Source: Acidobacteriota bacterium (lineage in GTDB: Bacteria > Acidobacteriota > Blastocatellia > Pyrinomonadales > Pyrinomonadaceae). From it: a stretch of 64,000 nt of DNA. How positions within the stretch are numbered: position 1 is the stretch's first letter; each line of letters opens with the position of its first letter. Below, in pieces: positions 56,896 to 64,000 of the stretch. The notes below the pieces were generated by a model. The model was not told where the DNA came from. It searched no databases and saw only the letters and a program-made list of their open reading frames with translations. The stretch is taken from NCBI GenBank assembly GCA_003697135.1, contig RFGC01000035.1, positions 372,001 to 436,000 of the forward strand. Direction: 5' to 3'. Position numbers and translations under genes: made by a program.

Positions 56896-57349
56896 CGGCT
56901 ACATAATAAAACAGATGATAAGAAAAATGGCTGCTGAAAGAGGCCTATCCAAGATAGAAATTGATATGTTGCTTGCTATAGCAGAAGTAGAACAAACTTT
57001 AATCCAAATACGAAAAATCCACGAAGCTCTGCTACTGGTGTATTTCAATACCTCAAAAAGACATGGGAAAACACAGGAAAGTTAGGCTACAGAACTAACC
57101 CGACAGCTTCTCCAACTGAACCAGAAGCATATAGAGACGATGATAAATCAATACCCAAAAGAAATAAAACCTCAAGTCACAATAAACCTTAAAAAACAGG
57201 GATTAGGCTATTATCAACAACCATACACAACTCTCAAGTTAATATACAAATATCACCACGACGGTAGCTTACAGTCACCCGATACTGAAGAATACAAAAA
57301 AACCTTACCAAAGCTGGAAAGTGTGTTCAAAAAATACTCTGGACACTAG
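56885..57349 (+). pseudogene. Lysozyme/SLT-transglycosylase-like gene, double frameshift
   Basis: One peptidoglycan-lytic protein split over two frames. The first frame encodes MLNDGYIIKQMIRKM and then IDMLLAIAEVEQT, where the Glu of AEVE is the expected catalytic acid. At TTT (56998-57000) a one-base shift continues FNPNTKNPRSSATGVFQYL and KKTWENTGKLGYRTN, the SSATGxFQ and TW motifs of lytic transglycosylase-like folds. At CCC (57099-57101) a second shift returns to the first frame (RQLLQLNQKHIETMINQYP to the end, YSGH). Both joins restore 154 residues. Without shifting, the first frame meets TAG at 57083. No signal peptide is present. Either a decaying gene or base-calling errors. It overlaps the upstream secreted protein gene by 11 bases. 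Confidence 0.65.
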
Positions 57350-58470
57350 ATAGTGTAAGAAGTCTTGTTTCTAGTCTTATCCTTGTGTCTTTGGAAAGCT
57401 AGGTCTATAAGTTTGTCAATAACCTCTGGAAACTTCAAGCCGCTGGCTTCCCACATTTTTGGAAAACCTGATGCATCAGTCAGGCCGGGAAGCGTGTTTA
57501 TTTCATTTACTAAAATTTCGCCAGTGTCGTTTCTAAGGAAAAAATCAACTCTTGCAAGCCCCGCACCGTCAATTGCCTTAAAAGCTCTTATCGCCATCTC
57601 TTGCACTTTTTGCGTTAGCTCATCTGAGATCAAAGCAGGTGTGATGAATTCGTTATTACCCGTTCCGGCATATTTTTCCGTGTAGTCTAGGAATCTTTTC
57701 TCTTCATTTCTGATAACATATTCACCCGGAAGGCTTGCTTGCGGATACTCGTTTCCGATAATACCACATTCGATTTCACGCATGTTCAAGGCTTCTTCGA
57801 CGATTATCTTTCGATCATACTCTGCCGCAAGTTCAATAGCCTTTTTTAGTGATTCGTCGTTATCAGCGCGAGAAACACCAACAGAAGAGCCTAAATTTGC
57901 TGGTTTTACGAAACAAGGGAAACCGATCTTTGCCTTTACTAGGTCCATAATTTTGACTGGGTTTTTCTCAAAGTCACATCTCAAAAACCAAACATATCGG
58001 CATATCGGCAAGCCGACACTGCGGAAAAGACTCTTCATTGTGACCTTGTCCATACCGCAAGCAGAAGCTAAAACTCCGCAACCAACGTAAGGCACATTCG
58101 CCATCTCGAAAAGCCCTTGTATCGTGCCATCCTCACCGTAAGTTCCGTGAAGAACTGGGAAAAAAACATCTATCGGCATCAGATCGTGAGAGTTAAGCTT
58201 TAGCAAACCTCTGTGAGATGTGTCAGGCGGAAAAACAACTGGTGAGTCGAATAGTTTATCAGAAGTTTCATGCAAAACTTTCTGGGTCTCTGCGGGTAGC
58301 ATCAATGCGGATTCCTTCGGATTGAGCCACTTTCCATCTTTCGTTATTCCGATAGGAACAATCTCATATTTTTCTTTGTCAATCTTCTCGATAACTGATT
58401 TTGCCGAACGTATTGAAATTTCATGTTCTCCCGAACGTCCACCAAAAATTATTCCTACTCTGATTTTCAT
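57346..58470 (-). CDS. ddl: D-alanine-D-alanine ligase
   Basis: ATP-grasp ligase that makes D-Ala-D-Ala for peptidoglycan. The N-terminal GIIFGGRSGEHEISIRSAKSV and the later PCFVKPANLGSSVGVS, EIECGIIGNE and LVNEINTLPGLTDAS motifs are all canonical. The ATG at 58470 has GGGGG five bases upstream; an earlier in-frame start adds four residues. The length of 374 residues is normal. It follows the arginase gene, separated by a probable terminator, and faces the lysozyme-like gene. Confidence 0.96.
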   Translation of the reverse strand: MKIRVGIIFGGRSGEHEISIRSAKSVIEKIDKEKYEIVPIGITKDGKWLNPKESALMLPAETQKVLHETSDKLFDSPVVFPPDTSHRGLLKLNSHDLMPIDVFFPVLHGTYGEDGTIQGLFEMANVPYVGCGVLASACGMDKVTMKSLFRSVGLPICRYVWFLRCDFEKNPVKIMDLVKAKIGFPCFVKPANLGSSVGVSRADNDESLKKAIELAAEYDRKIIVEEALNMREIECGIIGNEYPQASLPGEYVIRNEEKRFLDYTEKYAGTGNNEFITPALISDELTQKVQEMAIRAFKAIDGAGLARVDFFLRNDTGEILVNEINTLPGLTDASGFPKMWEASGLKFPEVIDKLIDLAFQRHKDKTRNKTSYTI

Positions 58471-58488
58471 AATAACCCCCAAATACAG

Positions 58489-58526
58489 AAAAACCCGATT
58501 TGCAAGACCAAGACCTTCATCGGGCT
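58489..58526 (-). terminator. Probable terminator between arginase and ddl
   Basis: On the minus strand a stem CCCGAT/ATCGGG (58524-58519 and 58499-58494) with a 19-base loop, followed by a T5 run. The loop is long, so strength is uncertain. Confidence 0.5.
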
Positions 58527-58544
58527 TGGAGTCAATTAGAACAT

Positions 58545-59471
58545 TTATAAAATCGTCTTTCCAAGAGCCGAAAGGATCAGTTCTCCTGCGACTTCGACGG
58601 TTATATTTTCGCGGTCAAGAGTTGGATTGACCTCGACAATTTCAAAGGATCGCATTCCACCCATTTCAGCTATGATTTCCAATGCAAGATGTGCCTCTCT
58701 GTAAGTTATTCCACCACGCACAAGCGTTCCCGAACCGGGCGCAAAGCGCGGATCAATGATGTCAATATCAAACGTAACAGCGAACCCACCGCTTGCTTGT
58801 GAGGCTATTTCAACCGCCTTTTCAACGCAATAAGCCATTCCGCACCTGTCAATATCGCTCATCGTAAAAAATTGTTGTCTTAAGCCAAGCCGATGAATTG
58901 TTTCTCTCTCGCCGCTATCGAAATCACGTCCGCCGATATGTGCTAAGAATTTGTGATTCAACTTGGGAGCAAAGCCGCAAATATCTGTAAGTTTCTGCTC
59001 ACCCATTCCTAAAAGCACTGCTAAAGGCATACCGTGAATGTTTCCCGAAGGTGAAGTTTCAGGAGTGTTGATGTCGGCGTGCGCGTCAAACCAGATTAAA
59101 CCTATTTCTTCATTTCGCTGACGAGCATGAGAAGCCAGTGCTGAAAAGGTCCCGATTGCAATTGAATGATCGCCGCCTAGAATCACGGGAAAACTTCCTT
59201 CCTGCAGAATCGGCTTGAGAGAATTGACTATGCGACTACATGATTCTACCATTTCATTCAAATATTTCGGATTTTCATTTTCCGAAGCTACGTAATCAGG
59301 GTTTTCTATCTCTATGTCACCGTAATCCGTAACTTCGTAGCCTAAATCGCGTATGTGGTCTATCAAGCGTTTGCCTCGAATATCTGCACGACGTATAGCC
59401 ATCGGGCCTAACTCACTGCCTATTTTGCTTGCCCCAAATCCAAGAGGTATTCCTACAATTGCAACTTGCAT
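58545..59471 (-). CDS. rocF: Arginase family hydrolase
   Basis: Dimanganese enzyme of the ureohydrolase family, most like arginase (arginine to ornithine and urea). Metal ligands are readable in GGDHSIAIG, WFDAHADINTPETS and VTFDIDIIDPRFAPG; the arginase-type GNIHGMPLAVLLG follows the second. The C-terminal SFEIVEVNPTLD is typical. It starts by ATG overlapping the HPr stop by one base (TGATG), so it is translationally coupled to HPr. Arginase fits best, but related ureohydrolases cannot be fully excluded. Confidence 0.88.
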   Translation of the reverse strand: MQVAIVGIPLGFGASKIGSELGPMAIRRADIRGKRLIDHIRDLGYEVTDYGDIEIENPDYVASENENPKYLNEMVESCSRIVNSLKPILQEGSFPVILGGDHSIAIGTFSALASHARQRNEEIGLIWFDAHADINTPETSPSGNIHGMPLAVLLGMGEQKLTDICGFAPKLNHKFLAHIGGRDFDSGERETIHRLGLRQQFFTMSDIDRCGMAYCVEKAVEIASQASGGFAVTFDIDIIDPRFAPGSGTLVRGGITYREAHLALEIIAEMGGMRSFEIVEVNPTLDRENITVEVAGELILSALGKTIL

Positions 59472-59743
59472 CAGATCTCTCCAAAACCATTCTCGAAAAT
59501 TCCTTTTATTGCTTGAAAAGCCTCTTCTTCATCTGCACCTTCAACGGTTAATTTTAACTCAACACCCTTACCAGCCGCTAAGGTCAAAACACTTAAGATT
59601 GACTTTGCATCGGCGATCACCATGTTATCGGTTCTCAGCAGCTTTATATCGCTTTTGAATTGACCTGCTAGCTTAACAAGTTGTGCCGCCGCTCTAGCAT
59701 GAAGTCCCAATGGATTTACGATTTTCAGAGTAGCTTCAAGCAT
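59471..59743 (-). CDS. ptsH: Phosphocarrier protein HPr
   Basis: A 90-residue PTS phosphocarrier. The phospho-accepting histidine is in NPLGLHARAAAQLV near residue 15, and the regulatory serine site is in DAKSILSVLTLAA near residue 46. It overlaps the EIIA gene upstream by eight bases and the arginase downstream by one. No PTS permease, EI or HPr kinase is in the window, so a regulatory rather than sugar-transport role is likely. Confidence 0.94.
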   Translation of the reverse strand: MLEATLKIVNPLGLHARAAAQLVKLAGQFKSDIKLLRTDNMVIADAKSILSVLTLAAGKGVELKLTVEGADEEEAFQAIKGIFENGFGEI

Positions 59744-60167
59744 CTTTTTTCGACTTCAAAGCCGGAGTTAAAAGGTCTCTAGCACGACAAATAGAGTCTT
59801 TACCTTGTTTTTCTGCTTGCTTTGCAATCTCAGCAAGTTTGAGTTCTCCTTTTTGTGAAGCAAGCTTTATAACCATCGGGAGATTGACTCCTGTGATAAC
59901 CTCTACTTTTTCATCACCAAGAAACATCGCCGAAATGTTTGTCGGAGTTCCACCAAACATGTCTGTTAAAATCAAAACTCCCTCTTCTCCTGATACTTTC
60001 TTAATTGCCCGCGAAATCTCCTCCCTAGCTTTCTCCACATCATCATTCCAACCGATAGAAACAGCCGCAAAGTGGCTAAGAGTGCCAACTATAGTTTCAG
60101 CCGCCGCTAAAAGCTCACTTGCCAAACGTCCATGTGAAACTATTACTACTCCAATTTTTTCCTTCAT
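59736..60167 (-). CDS. PTS EIIA component, mannose-fructose-sorbose type
   Basis: A 143-residue EIIA domain. The phosphorylatable histidine is in VVIVSHGRLASELL near residue 10, and the second signature VLILTDMFGGTPTNIS is near residue 66. Stand-alone EIIA-Man proteins receive phosphate from HPr and often act as regulators. It heads the EIIA-HPr-arginase operon. The C-terminus is short and basic. Confidence 0.9.
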   Translation of the reverse strand: MKEKIGVVIVSHGRLASELLAAAETIVGTLSHFAAVSIGWNDDVEKAREEISRAIKKVSGEEGVLILTDMFGGTPTNISAMFLGDEKVEVITGVNLPMVIKLASQKGELKLAEIAKQAEKQGKDSICRARDLLTPALKSKKDA

Positions 60168-60266
60168 TTCGACCGTCCAAACGGATTAAGTTTAATTCGG
60201 ATAGGTAACAGGATCAAATCCCAAAAGACGTTCGGGGCATATTGAAATCTTTGAAGCCGCAATTGT

Positions 60267-62012
60267 ATGCTTGAAACTATGAGCTTTCGCAAGATTCTGA
60301 TTATTCTCCTACTTTTCGTTTATCTCGTAGAGATTCAAGCACAAGACTCTACGAAACAAAGGAACCAACTTACGGCACGAGATTTTAATCGTGAAAGGTC
60401 TTATGATGTTCAGCACTACATAATCCGCACCGAATTCGATAGACAAAACAAAACTGTTTTCGGTGACACTACAGTTATATTGAAACCATTGAGAGATGGA
60501 TTTTCTACCGTAGAACTTGACGCCGCTGAACTCAATTATGAATTTGTTGGAATTGTTGACGGCAAAAAGCTAACATACACACAGCTAGGCGAAAAGCTAA
60601 CTGTATTTTTAGATAAGGCATATTCAAAAGACGAAGCAATTTCGCTTCGTTTTGTATATTCTTGTCGTCCGAAGAAAGGTGTCTATTTCGTTGATGGCGC
60701 GAGGCAGGGAGACGGACAAGTATTGTGGCCAGATCAAATCTGGACGCAAAACGAACCAGAGGAAGCGCATTATTGGTTTCCTTCATACGATTTTCCCGAC
60801 GACAAAGCTACAAGCGAACAATTTATAACCGTAGAACCAGAAGAAGTAGCGATTGCAAATGGAGAATTGGTTGAAATAATCCAGCAAGCAAACGGTAAAA
60901 AAACCTTTCACTACAAAATGAACGTGCCCCATTCTGTTTATTTGATTTCATTTGTTATCGGCAAATATTCAAAAATTGAAGACAAATACCGCAACATCCC
61001 GTTAGGTTTTTATGTTTATCCGGGCAAAGAACCGATAGTGCCAAAAGCATTTGGGAAAACAAAAGACATGATGCGAATTTTTGAGGAGCTAACGGGCATC
61101 GAATATCCCTTCAATAAATACGATCAAACAATGGTAGCAAGGTTTAGATTTGGCGGAATGGAAAACATCACTGCAACCACACTAGCAGACACGGAGGTTC
61201 TAGCAGCAGAATTCATGCCCGAACTCGTTGAAGATTTGGTTTCCCACGAACTTGCTCACTCTTGGTTTGGGAATTTAGTTACTTGTCGGAATTGGGCCGA
61301 GCTTTGGCTAAATGAAGCCTTCGCAAGTTACATGGAAGCAGCTTACAGGGAGAAAATGTATGGACGCGAGGAATACACGAAAAAAATAGAAAACGATGCA
61401 AGAGAGTATTTCGCCTATGAAATTATAAACAAACGAAAACACGGACTTTTCAATCATCTGGCTCAACCTGATGACTCTATCTTTAATCCAATACCTTACA
61501 AAAAAGGAAGTGCTTTAATACATACCTTACGAGAGGAAATAGGAGACGAGGCATTTTGGAAAAGTGTCAACATTTACTTGAAAAGACATAGTTTCGGCAA
61601 TGTCGAAACTACTGACCTAAAAAATGCAATGGAAGAAGCATCAGGAAAAAAACTCGACTGGTTTTTCGATCAATGGGTTTATAAAGCTGGCTATCCTCAA
61701 ATACAAATCAAACCCACCTTCTACCCAAGATCGAAGCGCCTAACTATAACTTTTCAACAAACACAGCCCATTGAACCGCTTGTCCCCGCCGCTTTTGTTT
61801 TACCTATGGAAATTCACATTTCCTTTCCCGACGGAGAAGAAAGACTCGAAAAAGTGATGATTAGAAAAAGAGTTCAAACCGTCTCATTCAAATTCGATAA
61901 AGCCGTTCAAGAAGTTGGGTTCGATAAAAATATGAAATTACCTTTGGTTGTGATGAATATAAGCCCACTAAAAATCTCAGAAGAACGCTCTACAAAACGT
62001 CGAAAAAGATAA
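60267..62012 (+). CDS. M1 family aminopeptidase, secreted
   Basis: A zinc aminopeptidase of 581 residues with a signal peptide (MSFRKILIILLLFVYLVEIQAQ). The substrate-binding GGMENITATTL is the GAMEN-type motif near residue 295. The zinc site HELAH with the downstream glutamate in LWLNEAFASY is near residue 328. The N-terminal beta domain and C-terminal part end at KRRKR. It is shorter than four-domain M1 enzymes, matching the compact bacterial form. Monocistronic. It probably trims peptides in the periplasm. Confidence 0.93.
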   Translation: MLETMSFRKILIILLLFVYLVEIQAQDSTKQRNQLTARDFNRERSYDVQHYIIRTEFDRQNKTVFGDTTVILKPLRDGFSTVELDAAELNYEFVGIVDGKKLTYTQLGEKLTVFLDKAYSKDEAISLRFVYSCRPKKGVYFVDGARQGDGQVLWPDQIWTQNEPEEAHYWFPSYDFPDDKATSEQFITVEPEEVAIANGELVEIIQQANGKKTFHYKMNVPHSVYLISFVIGKYSKIEDKYRNIPLGFYVYPGKEPIVPKAFGKTKDMMRIFEELTGIEYPFNKYDQTMVARFRFGGMENITATTLADTEVLAAEFMPELVEDLVSHELAHSWFGNLVTCRNWAELWLNEAFASYMEAAYREKMYGREEYTKKIENDAREYFAYEIINKRKHGLFNHLAQPDDSIFNPIPYKKGSALIHTLREEIGDEAFWKSVNIYLKRHSFGNVETTDLKNAMEEASGKKLDWFFDQWVYKAGYPQIQIKPTFYPRSKRLTITFQQTQPIEPLVPAAFVLPMEIHISFPDGEERLEKVMIRKRVQTVSFKFDKAVQEVGFDKNMKLPLVVMNISPLKISEERSTKRRKR

Positions 62013-62047
62013 AAACAAACCAACGCTATCAAAATCTGTCCTAATAC

Positions 62048-63433
62048 TCAAAGTTTATTGATTGCTTCTAGGAGTCTCGACGCTAAAGCAGGATTAAGCT
62101 CGAGTAGAGCGCTGTATTGTTCACGGGCTAGCTGCTTATTACCCGTTGCGGCATAGACATAACCTAGATTATATCGAGCCTTGGCGAATTTCGGCGCTAA
62201 TTCAATGCATTTTTTGTAGGCTTCTATCGCCTTGAGAGGTTGATCAACTGCGAAATAAGCATTTCCAAGTAAATAGAATCCATCGGAGTTGTAAGGATTT
62301 TTTTGTGTGTATTCTAACAATCTTTCAACAGCTTTCCGATAGGAAATATCTGCTAGAGCTTTGTTCTTCAAGGAATCATATGCTCTTGCGAGATAAAAGT
62401 GGGTTTCACCATCGTCTGGTTTAATTTCAAGTGCCTTTTTGCAAGCTTCTACTGCCTGGTTGTATTGCCTTAGATCATTGTATGCACGGCAAAGATTGGT
62501 ATAGCCCATCTGTTCATTAGGCAAAAGTCTGGTTGCCATCTGAGCTGCGGCTACTGCATCTTGATGCCTGTCTGAAAGGCTATAAATCCAGCTCAAATTG
62601 ATGTAAAAATCTCCGTCATTTGGATAAAGATTCTGCCCGCGCTTGAGCGTCGCTATTGCTCGATCATAATCAGCTAAAATCCGATAGCACTCGGCAAGAT
62701 TAAAGTAAACTATCTTTAGATCGGGCTTTTCTTGCAGCGCTCTTTCATAAGCTTGGGACGCTTCCTCATATTTACGAAGCACTTGAGCCGCTTGACCAAC
62801 ATAAAACCACGATTCTGCCCTGTATTTAGTTCCACTTTTGAGCGCCTGAAGTGCTGCGATGCCTTGTTGAATATAATCACCTAGCTCGTTATAGCAAAGT
62901 GCGATATAGAAATAAATGTCCGGATTAGTGTTATCAAGCTCTGCGGCACGCATATAATACTGCAAAGCATTTTGGAAATCCCGTTTCTCCCGGTAAATAT
63001 CAGCCGCTGCCAGATTAAAATAAGCGCTAGAAGGCTGTATCTGCAACGCCGCTTGAACATCTTTTAGTGCTGAATCATAATCTTTACGCCAATAATATGC
63101 CTGCCATCGAGCAACATAAACATCAATCGGTCTGTAACCTTGCTCCAATGCAGTGGAAAAGTCAATTATAGCCTGTTCATATTCACCTAAATAGTAGTGT
63201 GAATAAGCTTTTGAGTAATAAGCATAAGGATTATTCGGAAGAACAGCTATCGCTTCAGAATACTTTTTTATAGCTTCACGATAATTTTTTTCCCTAAAGA
63301 ACTTGTCACCTTCCACTACAAGCTTTCTAGATGCTTCTATTTTTCGCCTCTCTTTCCTAGTTTGAGATGAAACAGTAATAGAAGCACCAGAAATTAAGCA
63401 GACAATTAAAAAGAACAAAACTATGTTTCTCAT
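62048..63433 (-). CDS. Secreted TPR-repeat protein
   Basis: A 461-residue protein with a signal peptide (MRNIVLFFLIVCLISGASITVSS) and about eleven TPR motifs from residue 40 to the end, each near 34 residues with the usual Ala/Gly and Tyr positions (as in LGEYEQAIIDFSTALEQGY). TPR proteins are scaffolds; there is no enzymatic domain. The upstream gene at 63449 has its stop 16 bases before this start, so the two are probably cotranscribed. Role likely in assembling envelope complexes. Confidence 0.9.
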   Translation of the reverse strand: MRNIVLFFLIVCLISGASITVSSQTRKERRKIEASRKLVVEGDKFFREKNYREAIKKYSEAIAVLPNNPYAYYSKAYSHYYLGEYEQAIIDFSTALEQGYRPIDVYVARWQAYYWRKDYDSALKDVQAALQIQPSSAYFNLAAADIYREKRDFQNALQYYMRAAELDNTNPDIYFYIALCYNELGDYIQQGIAALQALKSGTKYRAESWFYVGQAAQVLRKYEEASQAYERALQEKPDLKIVYFNLAECYRILADYDRAIATLKRGQNLYPNDGDFYINLSWIYSLSDRHQDAVAAAQMATRLLPNEQMGYTNLCRAYNDLRQYNQAVEACKKALEIKPDDGETHFYLARAYDSLKNKALADISYRKAVERLLEYTQKNPYNSDGFYLLGNAYFAVDQPLKAIEAYKKCIELAPKFAKARYNLGYVYAATGNKQLAREQYSALLELNPALASRLLEAINKL

Positions 63434-63448
63434 AATCCTTCCTCCAAG

Positions 63449-64000
63449 CTACTGTAGAATCTCAAGTCTTCTTTCAGGTGTTCTTTTAGGTTCTTGAGCA
63501 GCCTCAGTTTTTGACTTTCTAGGAGTTTGTCTTGTGGTTGGAGTAGTCGCTTTTTCCTGTTCAGCCACTTTTCTTCGAGAAGGCTCAGTAGAAGTTCTTT
63601 CTTTGCTAGGTGAAACATTTGAGTTCGCTTTTAAATCTGTTATCTCAGTGGTTTGCTCTGTTGTATCAATAGTATCAGGTGTAGGCGATGTCTGAACGAT
63701 AACCTCTGGGGTTTCCTCTATTAAGACCTGAGGCGTTGTTGTCGGTGTTGGTTCTGGTGTGGTTCTGACAAATGGAGTTGGTGTCGGCGTTGGCTTAGCC
63801 GTTGAAAACAAAGCATCCCTAAAAACATAAGCTCCAGCAGCGATTAAAGCGACTCCAAAAATGAAACCCAAGATAACTACAACCGCAACCAAAGGCTTCT
63901 TGCTTTTTGAAGGTGCGACTCTTTGTGGAGGAACAGGCGGTGCAGGTGGTGCAGGTTGTGGAGCCGCCTGCACCAAGTTCGTTGTTCTTTCATAAATAGC
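63449..64000 (-). CDS. Partial Pro/Thr-rich transmembrane protein, N-terminus outside the window
   Basis: The frame is open through position 64000, so the true start lies outside. Visible: AIYERTTNLVQ, a Pro/Ala-rich segment, one membrane span (LVAVVVILGFIFGVALIAAGAYVF), then a Pro/Thr/Glu-rich low-complexity outer tail rich in TPTPTP-like units and ending with basic Arg/Lys clusters. The layout, cytosolic part plus one span plus Pro/Thr tail, resembles the C-terminal part of membrane Ser/Thr kinases or zinc-ribbon proteins. It is followed by the TPR gene, which it probably cotranscribes. Confidence 0.6.
   Translation of the reverse strand, partial: AIYERTTNLVQAAPQPAPPAPPVPPQRVAPSKSKKPLVAVVVILGFIFGVALIAAGAYVFRDALFSTAKPTPTPTPFVRTTPEPTPTTTPQVLIEETPEVIVQTSPTPDTIDTTEQTTEITDLKANSNVSPSKERTSTEPSRRKVAEQEKATTPTTRQTPRKSKTEAAQEPKRTPERRLEILQ

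Overview
The window is a gene-dense stretch of an AT-rich bacterial chromosome. Almost all of it is ordinary core and accessory genes in short operons. No rRNA, CRISPR array, insertion sequence, integrase or recognisable prophage was found. The mix suggests an Acidobacteriota-like, diderm, aerobic heterotroph: a von Willebrand A protein of the secreted acidobacterial type, a gingipain-like C25 peptidase, paired M16 peptidases, a fused 2-oxoacid dehydrogenase E1, GTP-dependent PEP carboxykinase, heme A synthase, and a HPr/EIIA-Man pair with no sugar permease. The phylum is an inference from gene content only; no 16S gene or marker alignment was available.

Layout. Positions 1-6.7 kb (minus strand) hold pstS-pstC-pstA (pstB begins at the window edge), a Cys/Met-metabolism PLP enzyme and lon. 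From 6.9 to 9.9 kb is pntAB, the proton-translocating transhydrogenase. From 9.9 to 14.6 kb (minus) come a small zinc-ribbon/LITAF-like membrane protein, a Gfo/Idh oxidoreductase, a circularly permuted ATP-grasp enzyme, an EVE protein, an unknown protein and endonuclease III. From 14.6 to 24.2 kb are a ChaN-like lipoprotein-type protein, a Yip1-like membrane protein, an orphan oligopeptide ABC ATPase, PEP carboxykinase, tRNA-Leu, secG-tpiA, a 39-codon small membrane protein, and yggS-yggT. From 24.3 to 31.1 kb are egtB-egtD (ergothioneine synthesis), a large GT-C-like membrane protein and the fused E1. From 31.3 to 37.7 kb are the SRP RNA gene directly before dnaX, a cyclase, ctaA, a transmembrane pseudokinase and queC. 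From 37.8 to 47 kb are a small membrane protein, tRNA-Cys and tRNA-Gly, two M16 peptidases, a DedA protein, an SH3 protein and leuS. From 47 to 54.3 kb are cdaA-cdaR (c-di-AMP), a hydrolase and thioesterase, the C25 peptidase, a broken Tat-exported nitrilase relative, and tRNA-Arg and tRNA-His. From 54.4 to 64 kb are a VWA protein, a pyrE-like gene, a small AT-rich island with a frameshifted lysozyme-like gene, ddl, the EIIA-HPr-arginase operon, an M1 aminopeptidase and a TPR protein.

The most notable observations are: (1) a hidden lysozyme/transglycosylase-like protein at 56885-57349 that is recovered only by joining two reading frames; (2) an A9 run in dnaX where a one-base slip in either direction reaches a stop within eight codons, as expected for slippage-made gamma subunit; (3) a membrane-anchored pseudokinase that has lost all three catalytic positions; (4) a Tat-exported nitrilase-fold gene broken by one base in a T run, and also lacking the catalytic cysteine; (5) a bacterial LITAF-like protein; and (6) an arginase translationally coupled to PTS phosphocarriers. 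I did not find a clear new multi-gene defence or mobile system.
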